Shown: one piece after another, positions 45,087 to 54,720 of the stretch
Position numbering within the stretch: the stretch's first letter is position 1
How the letters are laid out: each line of letters starts with the position of its first letter
Origin: an uncultured Collinsella sp.
GTDB lineage: Bacteria > Actinomycetota > Coriobacteriia > Coriobacteriales > Coriobacteriaceae
DNA length: 64,000 nucleotides
NCBI GenBank assembly: GCA_900767675.1
Contig: CAAFZX010000007.1
Location: forward strand, 95,095-159,094
Direction: 5' to 3'
Notes under the pieces: model-generated
Database searches by the model: none
What the model was told of the DNA's origin: nothing
Seen by the model: the letters and a program-made list of their open reading frames with translations, nothing else
Position numbers and translations under genes: made by a program

Positions 45087-45353
45087 GTGGCAAACATCAA
45101 GTCTCAGAAGAAGCGTATCCGCACCAATGAGGCAGCTCGCATGCGTAACAAGGCTGTCAAGTCCGAGCTCAAGACGCTGACCAAGCACGTCCAGTCCGCC
45201 GTCGCCGAGGGCGACGCCGAGAAGGCCCAGGCTGCCCTCAAGACCGTCACCAAGCGTCTCGACATGGCTGCCGCCAAGCATGTTATCCACAAGAACCAGG
45301 CTTCCAACCGCAAGTCCGGTCTTGCCAAGCTCGTGAACAGCATCAACGCCTAA
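45087..45353 (+). CDS. rpsT: 30S ribosomal protein S20
   Basis: Small basic primary 16S-binding protein of 88 residues (ANIKSQKKRIRTNEAARMRNK at the start, HKNQASNRKSGLAKLVNSI at the end, both family-typical). The GTG at 45087 is chosen because AAAGGAAC precedes it and the family begins at MANIKSQ. It is a single-gene unit with its own promoter and terminator. Confidence 0.96.
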   Translation: MANIKSQKKRIRTNEAARMRNKAVKSELKTLTKHVQSAVAEGDAEKAQAALKTVTKRLDMAAAKHVIHKNQASNRKSGLAKLVNSINA

Positions 45354-45387
45354 GTTGTAAATTTCACACCACACAGATTACGCGCAT

Positions 45388-45426
45388 AAATGGAGCCTGT
45401 TTTATGGAACAGGCTCCATTTTTTGT
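45388..45426 (+). terminator. Intrinsic terminator after rpsT
   Basis: AAATGGAGCCTGTT pairs with AACAGGCTCCATT across a 6-base loop and runs into TTTTTT. It ends only 24 bases before the lepA start. Confidence 0.92.
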
Positions 45427-45449
45427 ACCGCTCGGGTAAGATAGTCCGC

Positions 45450-47261
45450 ATGAATACTTCAATTGACATTTCCCACATCCGCAACTTCTCGATCGTTGCG
45501 CATATCGACCATGGCAAGTCCACGATCAGCGACCGCATCCTCGAGCTCACCCATACCGTCGACGAACGCGACATGGAGTCGCAGCTGCTCGACACCATGG
45601 ATATCGAGCGCGAGCGCGGCATTACGATCAAGTCCAATGCCGTCCGCGTTTCCTATGACGCCGACGATGGTGAGACGTATCAGTTCAATCTGATCGATAC
45701 GCCGGGCCACGTGGACTTTACCTATGAGGTCTCGCGCTCGCTGGCAGCCTGTGAGGGCGCGGTACTCGTTGTCGACGCCACGCAGGGCGTCGAGGCGCAG
45801 ACCGTTTCCAACGCGACGCTCGCCATGAACGCCAATCTGGACATTGTGCCGGCCATCAACAAGATCGACCTGCCCTCGGCCCATCCCGATGAGGTTAAGA
45901 CCGAGATCGAGGATGACCTGGCGATCCCTGCCGATGATGCTGTGTGCGTCTCGGGCAAGACCGGCGAGGGCATTCACGATCTGCTGGAGTCCATTGTCTT
46001 TTTGATTTCGCCGCCTAAGGGCGATGCAAACGCTCCGCTCAAAGCGCTCATTTTGGATTCGTACTTTGACGAGTATCGCGGTGTGGTGGCTACGGTGCGC
46101 GTCTTCGATGGTTCCATCAAAAAGGGCGATACCCTGCTTATGATGCAAGCCAAGGGCGACTTTTTGGTCGACGGCGTGGGCGTTAAGCGTCCTGCCGAGA
46201 CCCCGGTCGACGCGCTGACGGTCGGCGAGGTCGGATATGTGGTCACGGGCTTGAAGGATCCCGAGGCCGTTCGCGTGGGCGATACCCTTACGTGGGCGTC
46301 GAACCCCTGCCCCGGGCCGCTTCCCGGTTATCGCGAGGCCAAGCCCATGGTCTATACGGGCCTGTTCCCGATCGACAACAAGGACTACGAGAACCTGCGT
46401 GACGCGCTCGATAAACTGCACGTCAACGACCCGTCGTTGGTGTGGGAGCCCGAGACCTCGGTGGCGCTCGGCTTTGGCTTCCGCGTGGGCTTCCTGGGCC
46501 TGCTGCACATGGAAGTTGTCAAGGAACGCCTGGAGCGCGAGTTCAACCTGGACCTCATTGCCACGAGTCCCTCGGTTGACTATCACGTCTACAAGACCGA
46601 CGGCGAAATGATCGATGTCCGCAGTCCGCAGGACCTTCCCGAGGCCACACGCATCGAGCGCATTGAGGAACCCTACCTCAAGGCAAAGATCATCTGCCCG
46701 CCTGAGTACACGGGTGCCGTCATGCAGCTCGCCATCGAGCACCGCGGCGTCACGACCGACATGATCCACCTGACGAGCAAATCGGTCGAGATGCGCTTCG
46801 ATATGCCGCTCGCCGAGCTCATCTTGGACTTCTTCGATCAGCTCAAGAGCCGCACCAAGGGCTATGCCTCGCTCGACTACGAGTTCAACGAGTACCGTCC
46901 CTCCGAGCTCGTGAAGCTCGATATTTTGCTTTCGGGCGACGAGGTGGACGCGCTTTCGTTTATCGTCCATAAGGACAAGGCATATGGCCTGGCCCGTGGC
47001 CTGTGCGACAAGCTCAAGGAGATCATCCCGCGTCAGCTGTTCGAGGTGCCCATCCAGGGTGCTATCGGCAACAAGATCATCGCCCGTTCCACCGTCAAGG
47101 CGCGTCGCAAGGACGTTCTTGCTAAGTGCTACGGCGGCGATATCTCGCGTAAGCGCAAGCTGCTCGAGAAGCAGAAAGAGGGCAAGAAGCGTATGAAGGC
47201 CATCGGATCGGTCGAGGTCCCGCAGGAGGCGTTTATGGCGATCCTCAAGGTGGACGAGTAG
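45450..47261 (+). CDS. lepA: Elongation factor 4 (back-translocase)
   Basis: Ribosome-associated GTPase. The 603-residue protein has G1 AHIDHGKST near residue 18, the switch segment ERGITIKSNAV, G3 DTPGHVDF, and the LepA-specific C-terminal domain (GYASLDYEF, and RSTVKARRKDVLAKCYGGDISRK in pieces). ATG 45450 is preferred: upstream in-frame codons lie within the rpsT terminator. A weak -10-like TAAGAT at 45437-45442 is too close to the ATG to be certain. dusB follows after 4 bases. Confidence 0.97.
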   Translation: MNTSIDISHIRNFSIVAHIDHGKSTISDRILELTHTVDERDMESQLLDTMDIERERGITIKSNAVRVSYDADDGETYQFNLIDTPGHVDFTYEVSRSLAACEGAVLVVDATQGVEAQTVSNATLAMNANLDIVPAINKIDLPSAHPDEVKTEIEDDLAIPADDAVCVSGKTGEGIHDLLESIVFLISPPKGDANAPLKALILDSYFDEYRGVVATVRVFDGSIKKGDTLLMMQAKGDFLVDGVGVKRPAETPVDALTVGEVGYVVTGLKDPEAVRVGDTLTWASNPCPGPLPGYREAKPMVYTGLFPIDNKDYENLRDALDKLHVNDPSLVWEPETSVALGFGFRVGFLGLLHMEVVKERLEREFNLDLIATSPSVDYHVYKTDGEMIDVRSPQDLPEATRIERIEEPYLKAKIICPPEYTGAVMQLAIEHRGVTTDMIHLTSKSVEMRFDMPLAELILDFFDQLKSRTKGYASLDYEFNEYRPSELVKLDILLSGDEVDALSFIVHKDKAYGLARGLCDKLKEIIPRQLFEVPIQGAIGNKIIARSTVKARRKDVLAKCYGGDISRKRKLLEKQKEGKKRMKAIGSVEVPQEAFMAILKVDE

Positions 47262-47265
47262 GTCC

Positions 47266-48309
47266 ATGGCGCTTTCTGAATACAGCAAGCGGCTGCTGGG
47301 TGCCTATGCCGAGCAGCCGTTCCTTATGGCTCCCATGGCGGGCGTGACCGACCCCGCCTATCGCATCATGTGTCGCCGCCGCGGTGCCAACCTTGCCTAC
47401 AGCGAGATGGTGAGCGTGGCGGGTCTTGCCTATGCCAGCAACAAGACCTGGCGCCTGGTGCTACCGGCCGACGAGGAGCAGCAGATTTGCGTGCAGCTCT
47501 TTGGCTCCAAGCCCGAGCAGTTTGCGAGCGCCGTCGCCGCCGTCGAGGAGCGCGTTGGCGATCGCCTGTCGCTGATCGATATCAATATGGCATGCCCCGC
47601 CCGCAAGGTTGTCACCAAGGGCGAGGGTTCGGCGCTCATGCGCACGCCCGACCTGGCGGAGAAGATCGTCGAGGCCACGGTGGGCGCGGCGCACGTGCCC
47701 GTGACCGTCAAGATTCGCAAGGGCTTTTATGCCGAGGACCGTAATGCCGCGACATTTGCCCAGATGCTTGAGAGTGCAGGGGCTGCCGCAGTCGCCGTGC
47801 ATGGTCGTTGCGCCACGCAGCTCTACACGGGTCAGGCCGATTGGTCGGTCGTCGATGAGGTTGCCGACGCTGTCGAGATTCCCGTGATTGGTTCGGGCGA
47901 TGTGTTCTCGGCCGAGGACGCTGCTGAGCATCTGCACGGCTCGGGTGCCAGCGCGGTGTTTATCGCGCGCGGCATCTACGGCAATCCGTGGGTGTTCGGC
48001 GATGCCCGAGCCCTTGCACTCGATGGCACGCCGGTTCCTTCTCGCTCCTCGGTCGAGCGCCTGGAGGCTCTGCGCGAGCACCTGACGTTGACGCACGAGC
48101 TTCTGCCGCTCATGTCGCGTGCTCGCACGTACGCAAGCTGGTACTTAAAGGGCATGCCCCATGCCGCCGCCTGGCGCGCTCAGGTGGTGCGTTGCTCTAC
48201 GTACGAGGAGTTCATGTCGCTGGTCGATGATATCGAACGCGATGTGGTGGCCTGCGAGGCCGCGCTTGCCGCCGGTGAGTCGGTGCCTGCTCATCCGCTG
48301 GAGGCTTAA
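47266..48309 (+). CDS. dusB: tRNA-dihydrouridine synthase, DusB type
   Basis: FMN enzyme that reduces uridines in the tRNA D-loop. The 347-residue TIM-barrel protein has MAPMAGVTDPAYR near residue 21, the catalytic Cys in INMACPARKVV, HGRCATQLYTGQADW and GSGDVFSAEDAAEHL. It lies between lepA and hemW with short gaps (4 and 2 bases). Dus subfamilies are hard to separate by eye; DusB is the usual Gram-positive form. Confidence 0.9.
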   Translation: MALSEYSKRLLGAYAEQPFLMAPMAGVTDPAYRIMCRRRGANLAYSEMVSVAGLAYASNKTWRLVLPADEEQQICVQLFGSKPEQFASAVAAVEERVGDRLSLIDINMACPARKVVTKGEGSALMRTPDLAEKIVEATVGAAHVPVTVKIRKGFYAEDRNAATFAQMLESAGAAAVAVHGRCATQLYTGQADWSVVDEVADAVEIPVIGSGDVFSAEDAAEHLHGSGASAVFIARGIYGNPWVFGDARALALDGTPVPSRSSVERLEALREHLTLTHELLPLMSRARTYASWYLKGMPHAAAWRAQVVRCSTYEEFMSLVDDIERDVVACEAALAAGESVPAHPLEA

Positions 48310-48311
48310 GG

Positions 48312-49544
48312 GTGGCCGTTACCGCGCTGTACGTGCACGTGCCGTTTTGCGCTCAAAAGTGCCGGTACTGCGACTTTGACTCGCGCAGCTTTGCTGCGTG
48401 TGATTTGGATGCCGCGCTCGATTCCTATTTTGAGCAGTTGTATGCGCGCCTCGATTCCTTTGGCGACGCCGGGGCGCTTGCGCAGGTCCGCACGGTCTAT
48501 ACTGGCGGCGGCACGCCATCGCTGGCAGGGGAGCGCCTGGTGGAACTTGCCCGGCGTATCTCCATGTGGTGCAAACCCGTTGAATTTACTTGCGAAGCCA
48601 ATCCTGAGTCCCTGACCGCCGAGCTCGCCACCGCGCTTGCCGAGGCGGGTGTCACGCGCATCTCTCTGGGCGTGCAAACCCTCGACAATACCGAGCTGGC
48701 TGCTATTGGCCGCATTCACGATGCCAATCGGGCACTTGCGGCTATCGCGACGGTGAAGGACGCTGGCCTCGATGTGTCGTGCGACCTGATGTGCGGCCTT
48801 CCCGGGCAGACGGCCGCAAGCTGGCGGAGCACGCTCGATGGCGTGCTGGCGGCGGCGCCGCATCATGTATCGGTGTACCCGCTCACGCTCGAGGAGGGCA
48901 CACCACTCTATCGCATGGCATGCCGTGACGAGTCGCTCGAGCCCGACGAGGATTTTCAGGCTTCGTGCATGGACGCGGCGCGTGAGCGCCTGGGTGCGGC
49001 CGGCTATCATCCGTATGAGGTGGCAAGCTACGCGCTCGATGGCCATGAGTGCGCCCATAACATTGCCTACTGGACCGGACAGGGCTACCTGGGCCTGGGT
49101 CGTTCTGCCGCGGGCATGCTCGACGACGAGGATTTCGACCGTCTTGCAGGTTTGTTCCCCGGCGTGTCTTCTCGAGGCGATGCGTACCGCGTGCGTCTGG
49201 TGCAACGTGACGATGACGCGACGGCGTTCGAGGCCGAATATCTGTCGCAGCGCGAGGCTGTCGCCGAAGACTTGATGCTCGCTTGTCGCATGACGCGCGG
49301 TGTTGCGTCCGACCTGTTGGCTCGTGCAGCTTGCGTCATCCCAACGGGCGAGCTGACAGCTGCCTGCGATCGCGCGCTCGAATTGGGTCTTGCCACTTGG
49401 GTGCCCGAGACGCTCTGGGGTCATGAGGGACCCTTCACTACGGCAGATGTCGTCGCGGGCCATGTTCGAGCTCGTCTGGCGCCGACTCATCTGGGCTGGC
49501 TCGATGGAAATGTTCTGTTCGAGCTGTTTTGGGATCTAGCTTAG
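48312..49544 (+). CDS. hemW: HemW-like radical SAM protein
   Basis: Radical SAM protein related to coproporphyrinogen dehydrogenase, now regarded as a haem chaperone (HemW). The 410-residue protein starts YVHVPFCAQKCRYCDF, giving the CxxxCxxC cluster, and has YTGGGTPSLA, ISLGVQTLD and LMCGLPGQT, with a HemN_C-like C-terminus. It lacks the N-terminal extension of true HemN. GTG start 2 bases after dusB. In B. subtilis hrcA-grpE-dnaK follow here; in this window dnaJ-type genes follow directly. Confidence 0.93.
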   Translation: MAVTALYVHVPFCAQKCRYCDFDSRSFAACDLDAALDSYFEQLYARLDSFGDAGALAQVRTVYTGGGTPSLAGERLVELARRISMWCKPVEFTCEANPESLTAELATALAEAGVTRISLGVQTLDNTELAAIGRIHDANRALAAIATVKDAGLDVSCDLMCGLPGQTAASWRSTLDGVLAAAPHHVSVYPLTLEEGTPLYRMACRDESLEPDEDFQASCMDAARERLGAAGYHPYEVASYALDGHECAHNIAYWTGQGYLGLGRSAAGMLDDEDFDRLAGLFPGVSSRGDAYRVRLVQRDDDATAFEAEYLSQREAVAEDLMLACRMTRGVASDLLARAACVIPTGELTAACDRALELGLATWVPETLWGHEGPFTTADVVAGHVRARLAPTHLGWLDGNVLFELFWDLA

Positions 49545-49602
49545 GCCGCTCGGGTAGAATTACCGGAATATATACGCTGCTGTGAGCAGGAGGTTGCCGC
49601 GC

Positions 49603-50706
49603 ATGGCGACGATGAACGAAAAAGATTACTACGAGATTCTGGGTGTCTCCAAGGACGCCACCTCGCGTGATATTCAAAAGGCCTTCCAGCAAAAGGCCCG
49701 TAAGCTCCATCCGGACGTCAATAAAGAGCCTGATGCCGAGGAGAAGTTTAAAGAGGTTTCCGAGGCCTACGCCGTGCTTTCGGATGAGCAAAAACGTGCG
49801 CGCTACGACGCCATGCGTTCTGGCAATCCCTTTGCCGGTGCTCCTACGGCTTCGCCCTATGGTGGCGGCTACGCCGGCAGCACGGGCTATGGCAATCCCT
49901 TTGAGGGCGGCTTTCCCTTTGGTGGCGCCTGGGGCCAGCAGCGTCGCGGCCAGGCTGCCTACAATCCCGAGAACGGCGCCAACGTGGTCGTCGATATCAA
50001 ACTCGACGCCAAGGAGGCCAAGGGCGGTGCCCGCAAGACCGTCCGCTACACGCGCTTCGATACCTGTGGTCACTGCGGCGGCTCGGGCTCTGTTTCGTCT
50101 GAGTATGCCCATACCTGCCCGAGCTGCGGTGGCCGCGGCCACATCGACGTTGACCTGTCCTTCCTGTTTGGTGCGGGCACGTTCCAGTCGGTCTGCCCCG
50201 AGTGCGGCGGTTCCGGTAAGGTCGTGGCCGACCCCTGCCCCGATTGCGGTGGCAGCGGGCGAACCCGTGTGACCTCCGAGCAGACGATTGAGTTTCCTGC
50301 CGGCACGCACGATGGCGATGAGGTCCGCATTAGCGGTATGGGTCACGCCGGCACCAACGGTGCCTCGGGTGGCGATCTTGTCGGCCGCGCCCATGTTGAG
50401 GCCGAGCGCCTGGAAGGCAAGGCCCGTACCGGTTTTTACCTGATGGGCATCGTGGCGCCGTTTTTGGTGCTGTCGGCCATCTCGGGCGTGTTCTCGGCCT
50501 TCGCCGTGATGTGCTTTATTCCGTTTACCATGGGCATGTTCATGGTGCTTTCGGACGGTGTGCTTCATCGCAGCCTGCTGTGGTGGAAACGCGGTGCGAT
50601 GCAGTTTGCCAACGGTTTTGCCAACGGCTTCATGTTCGCGCTCGTGTCGGTTTGGTTCGCGAGCTGCTCGCAGCAGGCCATGCTTTCGCCCTACGGGATG
50701 CAATAA
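49603..50706 (+). CDS. Membrane-anchored DnaJ-like protein
   Basis: Unusual J-domain protein of 367 residues. The J domain (6-70) keeps HPD at 36-38. A Gly/Phe-rich linker (~73-120) and a zinc-finger region with four CxxCGG repeats (155-220) follow. After a short peptide-binding-like segment (FPAGTHDGDEVRISGMG), the rest of the DnaJ C-terminal domain is missing. Residues ~277-317 and ~338-355 are hydrophobic membrane segments instead. AGGAGG (49588-49593) selects ATG 49603. A canonical dnaJ follows 81 bases later, so this looks like a specialised paralogue that recruits DnaK to the membrane. Confidence 0.85.
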   Translation: MATMNEKDYYEILGVSKDATSRDIQKAFQQKARKLHPDVNKEPDAEEKFKEVSEAYAVLSDEQKRARYDAMRSGNPFAGAPTASPYGGGYAGSTGYGNPFEGGFPFGGAWGQQRRGQAAYNPENGANVVVDIKLDAKEAKGGARKTVRYTRFDTCGHCGGSGSVSSEYAHTCPSCGGRGHIDVDLSFLFGAGTFQSVCPECGGSGKVVADPCPDCGGSGRTRVTSEQTIEFPAGTHDGDEVRISGMGHAGTNGASGGDLVGRAHVEAERLEGKARTGFYLMGIVAPFLVLSAISGVFSAFAVMCFIPFTMGMFMVLSDGVLHRSLLWWKRGAMQFANGFANGFMFALVSVWFASCSQQAMLSPYGMQ

Positions 50707-50787
50707 CATCAAACCCTCTGTTTGCGGCCGGCCCAGCTTGGGTATAGGACGCACTGTGACAATAATGAAAGTCGGAAGGATTCGGTC

Positions 50788-51936
50788 GTGTCGGAAAATA
50801 GGGATTACTACGAGGTGCTTGGCGGCGACAGGGATGCCGACGCGCGGACGATTAAGCGTGCGTTTCTAAAGAAGGCCCGTACCGTACATCCGGATGTTTC
50901 GGACGACCCCGAGGCCGAGGCCAAGTTCAAGGAGCTCAACGAGGCCTATTCCGTTCTTTCCGATGAGCAGAAGCGTGCTAACTACGACCGTTACGGCACT
51001 GCCGACGGCCCTGGTGGTTCGGGCTACGTCGATATCAATGATATCTTTGGTGGCATGGGCATGGACGACTTGTTCTCGTCGTTCTTTGGCGGTGGCGCCG
51101 GCGGTGGCGCCCGCGGCCGTCGTGAGCGTCGTCGCGGACGTGACATGGCCATCTCGCTTTCGGTGACGCTCGAGGAGGCGGCGCTCGGCTGCAAAAAGAC
51201 GATCAGCTATGACCGCCTTGCCCCCTGCGAGGATTGCAACGGCACCGGTAGGGCCGAGGGTGCACAGGAAAAGCAGTGCAGCCGCTGCCACGGTACGGGC
51301 TACGTCACGACGGTCCAGCGATCGTTTTTGGGCCAGGTTCAGTCTTCCTCGCCTTGCCCCGACTGCCACGGCGAGGGCACGGTCATCGACCATCCCTGCG
51401 AGACCTGCGACGGTCAGGGCCGCACGCCTTCGCACGAAAAGATCGACATCGATATTCCCGCCGGCGTTTCGACCGGTCGCCAGCTGCGTGTGAGCGGCTT
51501 TGGCGAGGCCGGCCTTCGCGGCGAGCCTTCGGGCGACCTGATTGTCAACGTGCGCGTCGCCGACCATGAGCGCTTTAAGCGCAACGGTGACGACCTGTAC
51601 CTGGTGAGCGATATCTCGATTGCGCAGGCTGCGCTCGGCTGCGAGATCGAGGTCGAGGGCATTATGCCCGACGAGGTCGTTAAGGTGACGGTTCCCGCCG
51701 GCGCCCAGTACGGCGACACCGTGAGCGTCAATAATTACGGCATGCCGCGCATTGGCGGTGGCGGTTCGCGTGGCCGCCTGATCGTGCAACTGCGCGTGGT
51801 CGTTCCCACCAATCTTTCCAATAAGCAACGCGAGCTGCTCCGTGCTTTTGCCGATGAGATGGGCGATGACGTCGCTTCCGGTAAGAAGTCGGTGACCGAC
51901 CGTATCAAGAGTGCCCTCGACGATATCCTCGATTAA
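50788..51936 (+). CDS. dnaJ: Chaperone protein DnaJ
   Basis: Co-chaperone that stimulates DnaK ATPase and delivers clients. The 382-residue canonical type has a J domain with HPD at 34-36, a G/F region (GGGAGGGARG), four CxxCxGxG zinc repeats and two C-terminal beta domains. GTG 50788 follows GGAAGGA. dnaK and grpE are not adjacent. mtaB starts 9 bases after the stop. Confidence 0.96.
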   Translation: MSENRDYYEVLGGDRDADARTIKRAFLKKARTVHPDVSDDPEAEAKFKELNEAYSVLSDEQKRANYDRYGTADGPGGSGYVDINDIFGGMGMDDLFSSFFGGGAGGGARGRRERRRGRDMAISLSVTLEEAALGCKKTISYDRLAPCEDCNGTGRAEGAQEKQCSRCHGTGYVTTVQRSFLGQVQSSSPCPDCHGEGTVIDHPCETCDGQGRTPSHEKIDIDIPAGVSTGRQLRVSGFGEAGLRGEPSGDLIVNVRVADHERFKRNGDDLYLVSDISIAQAALGCEIEVEGIMPDEVVKVTVPAGAQYGDTVSVNNYGMPRIGGGGSRGRLIVQLRVVVPTNLSNKQRELLRAFADEMGDDVASGKKSVTDRIKSALDDILD

Positions 51937-51945
51937 GGAGCCCGC

Positions 51946-53238
51946 GTGCTCGCACCCCATATTTCCGTCATCAACCTCGGCTGCCGTGTCAACCGGGTTG
52001 AGTCTGACCGTATCACTGCTGATCTTATGCGCCTGGGCTTTGCTATGGTGGAGCCCCACGATGCCGATCTGATTGTCATTAACACCTGTGCCGTTACGGG
52101 CGAGGCCGAGGCCAAGACCCGTAAGGCCGTCCGTCATGCGCTGGCCCATCCAAACGAGCCCTATGTGGTCGTGACCGGATGCGTGGTCAATTTGCATCCC
52201 GAGGAGCTGTTGGAGCTTTCGGATCGCGTGATCGCCGAGCCGTCCAAGATCGATGTCGCCGAACGTGTCTGCGAGGTGCTGGGCGTTGAGTCCGATAGCG
52301 TTCCCGCCTGCAGCGATGACGAGGTGGTCGATGCGCTCGGTCGCTCTCGCCTGGGCGTGAAGATCCAGGACGGCTGCAACCATCGCTGCACCTATTGCAT
52401 TGTGTGGAAGGCGCGCGGCCCCGAGCGCTCCGTGCCCGTCGAGTCCGTGCTTGAGCAAGTTCGCGAGGCCCAGGAGGCCGGCGTGCCCGAGGTGGTGCTG
52501 ACGGGCGTGAACCTGGGCGCCTACGATGGCAAGAGCGCGACTGATGAACATGTAGAGATCGATGAGCTGCTCGAGGCTATCATGGAGCGAACGTCCATTC
52601 CGCATGTGCGCATTTCCTCGGTTGAGCCCATGGATATCTCCGAGTCCCTGCTTAAGGTCATGGCGCGCTATTCGCAGCGCATCGCCCCGTTTTTGCACCT
52701 GCCCGTGCAGTCCGGCTGTACCAGGACACTGCATCGCATGGGCCGTCCCTATAGCGCCGAGGCCTTCGAGGAGACGGTGCACATGATTCGCACTAACTTG
52801 CCTCAGGTGTCCCTTTCGTGCGATGTCATCGTCGGTTTTCCCGGCGAGACGGACGAGGAGTTTGAGGAGTCGCTGGCGCTGTGCCGCCGCGTGGGCTTCT
52901 CGCGTATGCACGTGTTCCGCTACAGCAAGCGTCCCGGTACCCTTGCTGCCGATATGCCCGACCAGGTGCCGCCCGAGGTCATGGCCGAGCGCAGCCGTCG
53001 TATGCGAGCCACGGCGCAGGAGCTCGCCATTGCCGACGCTCGCCGTCGCGTGGGAACCGTCGAGCGTGCCGTGCTCGAGTATGGCGACAACCTGACGCTC
53101 GGTTCGTTCCATCATGCCCGTCTTGACGATACCCGTGGACTCACAGCCCCGTGCCTGCTCGATGTTGCTATCATCGGAGTCGATGATTCCGGCTTGGTCC
53201 ATGCACGCAGGGAGGTTCATGGAAGCCTCGAAGATTAG
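51946..53238 (+). CDS. mtaB: tRNA t6A37 methylthiotransferase MtaB
   Basis: Radical SAM methylthiotransferase that makes ms2t6A37. The 430-residue protein has the N-terminal UPF0004 cluster domain (NLGCRVNRVESD, NTCAVTGEAE, VTGCVV), the radical SAM motif in GCNHRCTYC near residue 147, and a short TRAM-like C-terminus. The MtaB-type GCRVN start distinguishes it from MiaB and RimO. GTG start. dnaJ-mtaB-phoH order is conserved. Its 3' end overlaps phoH by 20 bases. Confidence 0.92.
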   Translation: MLAPHISVINLGCRVNRVESDRITADLMRLGFAMVEPHDADLIVINTCAVTGEAEAKTRKAVRHALAHPNEPYVVVTGCVVNLHPEELLELSDRVIAEPSKIDVAERVCEVLGVESDSVPACSDDEVVDALGRSRLGVKIQDGCNHRCTYCIVWKARGPERSVPVESVLEQVREAQEAGVPEVVLTGVNLGAYDGKSATDEHVEIDELLEAIMERTSIPHVRISSVEPMDISESLLKVMARYSQRIAPFLHLPVQSGCTRTLHRMGRPYSAEAFEETVHMIRTNLPQVSLSCDVIVGFPGETDEEFEESLALCRRVGFSRMHVFRYSKRPGTLAADMPDQVPPEVMAERSRRMRATAQELAIADARRRVGTVERAVLEYGDNLTLGSFHHARLDDTRGLTAPCLLDVAIIGVDDSGLVHARREVHGSLED

Positions 53239-54205
53239 ACTTACCATTCCCGAGGGAATTGATCCCTCGCGCGTTTTGGGTGCCGGCGACGGCGTCCTAC
53301 GTGCGCTCGAGAGCTTGGTTCGCGCGCACGTGGTCGCCCGTGGCGACAGCATCGCCGTGAGCGGTGACCCGGACGAAGTCGAGCTCGTGGCGCGCTTTTT
53401 CGAGCATGCTTTTCGCGAGGCGGCCGCTGGGCGCACACTGTCTGCCGACGATGTCTCTCGCTGCCTGGCCATCTTGCGCGACGGTGAGCACGAGGCTACG
53501 TCGCTTCGCGATGATGTACTGCTTTCGCATCGCGGTCGCGCCATTCGCCCCAAGACACTCGGTCAAAAGCGCTATGTGGATGCCATCCGCTCGCATACCA
53601 TCACGTTTGGCCTGGGTCCCGCCGGTACCGGTAAGACCTATCTGGCCATGGCGCTCGCCGTTGCCGCGCTCAAGCGCCACGAGGTGGGGCGTCTGATCTT
53701 GACGCGTCCGGTTGTCGAGGCGGGGGAGAACCTGGGCTTTTTGCCCGGTACCCTCGAGGAAAAGATCGATCCCTACATGCGTCCGCTCTACGACGCCCTT
53801 TTTGACATGATGGATCGCGAGCGCACCGATGAGCTTATGGAGCGCGGCGTGATCGAGATCGCCCCGCTTGCCTACATGCGCGGCCGCACGCTGAGCGATG
53901 CCTTCGTGGTGCTCGACGAGGCACAAAATACCACGCCCGAGCAGATGAAGATGTTCCTGACGCGCCTGGGCTTTAACTCTAAGTTTGTGATTACCGGCGA
54001 CCTGAGTCAGCGCGACCTGGTGGGTCGTCGTGGCGGTCTTGCCGACGTTGAGCAGATTTTGGGCCGTGTCGACGATGTCGCATTTTCGCACCTCGAGCGT
54101 GCCGACGTGGTGCGCCATGCCTTGGTGGGGCGTATCGTCGAGGCCTACGATGCTTATGATGATGTGCGCGAGAAACGCGTACGTGACCGAAAGGAGTCCC
54201 GTTGA
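53219..54205 (+). CDS. phoH: PhoH-like ATPase
   Basis: PhoH/YbeZ-family ATPase linked to RNA metabolism; it pairs functionally and genetically with ybeY. The 328-residue protein has an N-terminal ~110-residue region, Walker A GLGPAGTGKTYLA, the conserved ARGENLGFLPG-like segment (here VVEAGENLGFLPG) and Walker B FVVLDEAQNTTPEQ. ATG 53219 (MEASK) is chosen with GGGAGG at 53210-53215, a short spacing; ATG 53201 is an alternative. The stop overlaps the ybeY start. Confidence 0.94.
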   Translation: MEASKIRLTIPEGIDPSRVLGAGDGVLRALESLVRAHVVARGDSIAVSGDPDEVELVARFFEHAFREAAAGRTLSADDVSRCLAILRDGEHEATSLRDDVLLSHRGRAIRPKTLGQKRYVDAIRSHTITFGLGPAGTGKTYLAMALAVAALKRHEVGRLILTRPVVEAGENLGFLPGTLEEKIDPYMRPLYDALFDMMDRERTDELMERGVIEIAPLAYMRGRTLSDAFVVLDEAQNTTPEQMKMFLTRLGFNSKFVITGDLSQRDLVGRRGGLADVEQILGRVDDVAFSHLERADVVRHALVGRIVEAYDAYDDVREKRVRDRKESR

Positions 54206-54711
54206 GTGTATTGATCAGCAACGATGCCGAGCTCGATACGCTGCTCGAGGCGCAGGAGGTAGAGCACATCTGCGAGGTTGTGCTTGCCGCCGAGGGCGTT
54301 GAGCGTGAAGTCGAGATTTCCCTTTCGTATGTCGATGAGGACGAGATGCACGAGCTCAACCACGAGTGGCGCGGCATCGACCGCACCACCGATGTCCTCT
54401 CGTTTGAATGCGACTCGGCCTTTGACGAGGATATTCCCGCCGACGAGACGCTCGAGCTCGGCGATATCATCTTGGCCCCGCAGGTCATTGCCCGTCAGGC
54501 CCCCGGCTTTGGCAATAGTCCTGCCGATGAGTGCCGCCTGATGCTCGTACATGGCATGCTGCACCTGCTGGGGTATGACCACATCGAGGACGACGAGGCC
54601 GAGGTCATGGAGGCGCGCGAGGACGCCATCCTGCGCGATCTGGCGCTCGAGCGCGGCGAGGACCCCAAGCTGGTCCACGTCGGCCCCATCACCAACCACG
54701 CGCACGACTAG
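54202..54711 (+). CDS. ybeY: Endoribonuclease YbeY
   Basis: Zinc-dependent RNase needed for 16S rRNA 3' maturation and ribosome quality control. The 169-residue protein carries the invariant zinc motif HGMLHLLGYDH near residue 118 and the family RTTDVLSF segment. The TTG start overlaps the phoH stop and is preceded by AAAGGAG. It is followed 9 bases later by dgkA. Confidence 0.96.
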   Translation: MSVLISNDAELDTLLEAQEVEHICEVVLAAEGVEREVEISLSYVDEDEMHELNHEWRGIDRTTDVLSFECDSAFDEDIPADETLELGDIILAPQVIARQAPGFGNSPADECRLMLVHGMLHLLGYDHIEDDEAEVMEAREDAILRDLALERGEDPKLVHVGPITNHAHD

Positions 54712-54720
54712 GAGCCGTCT

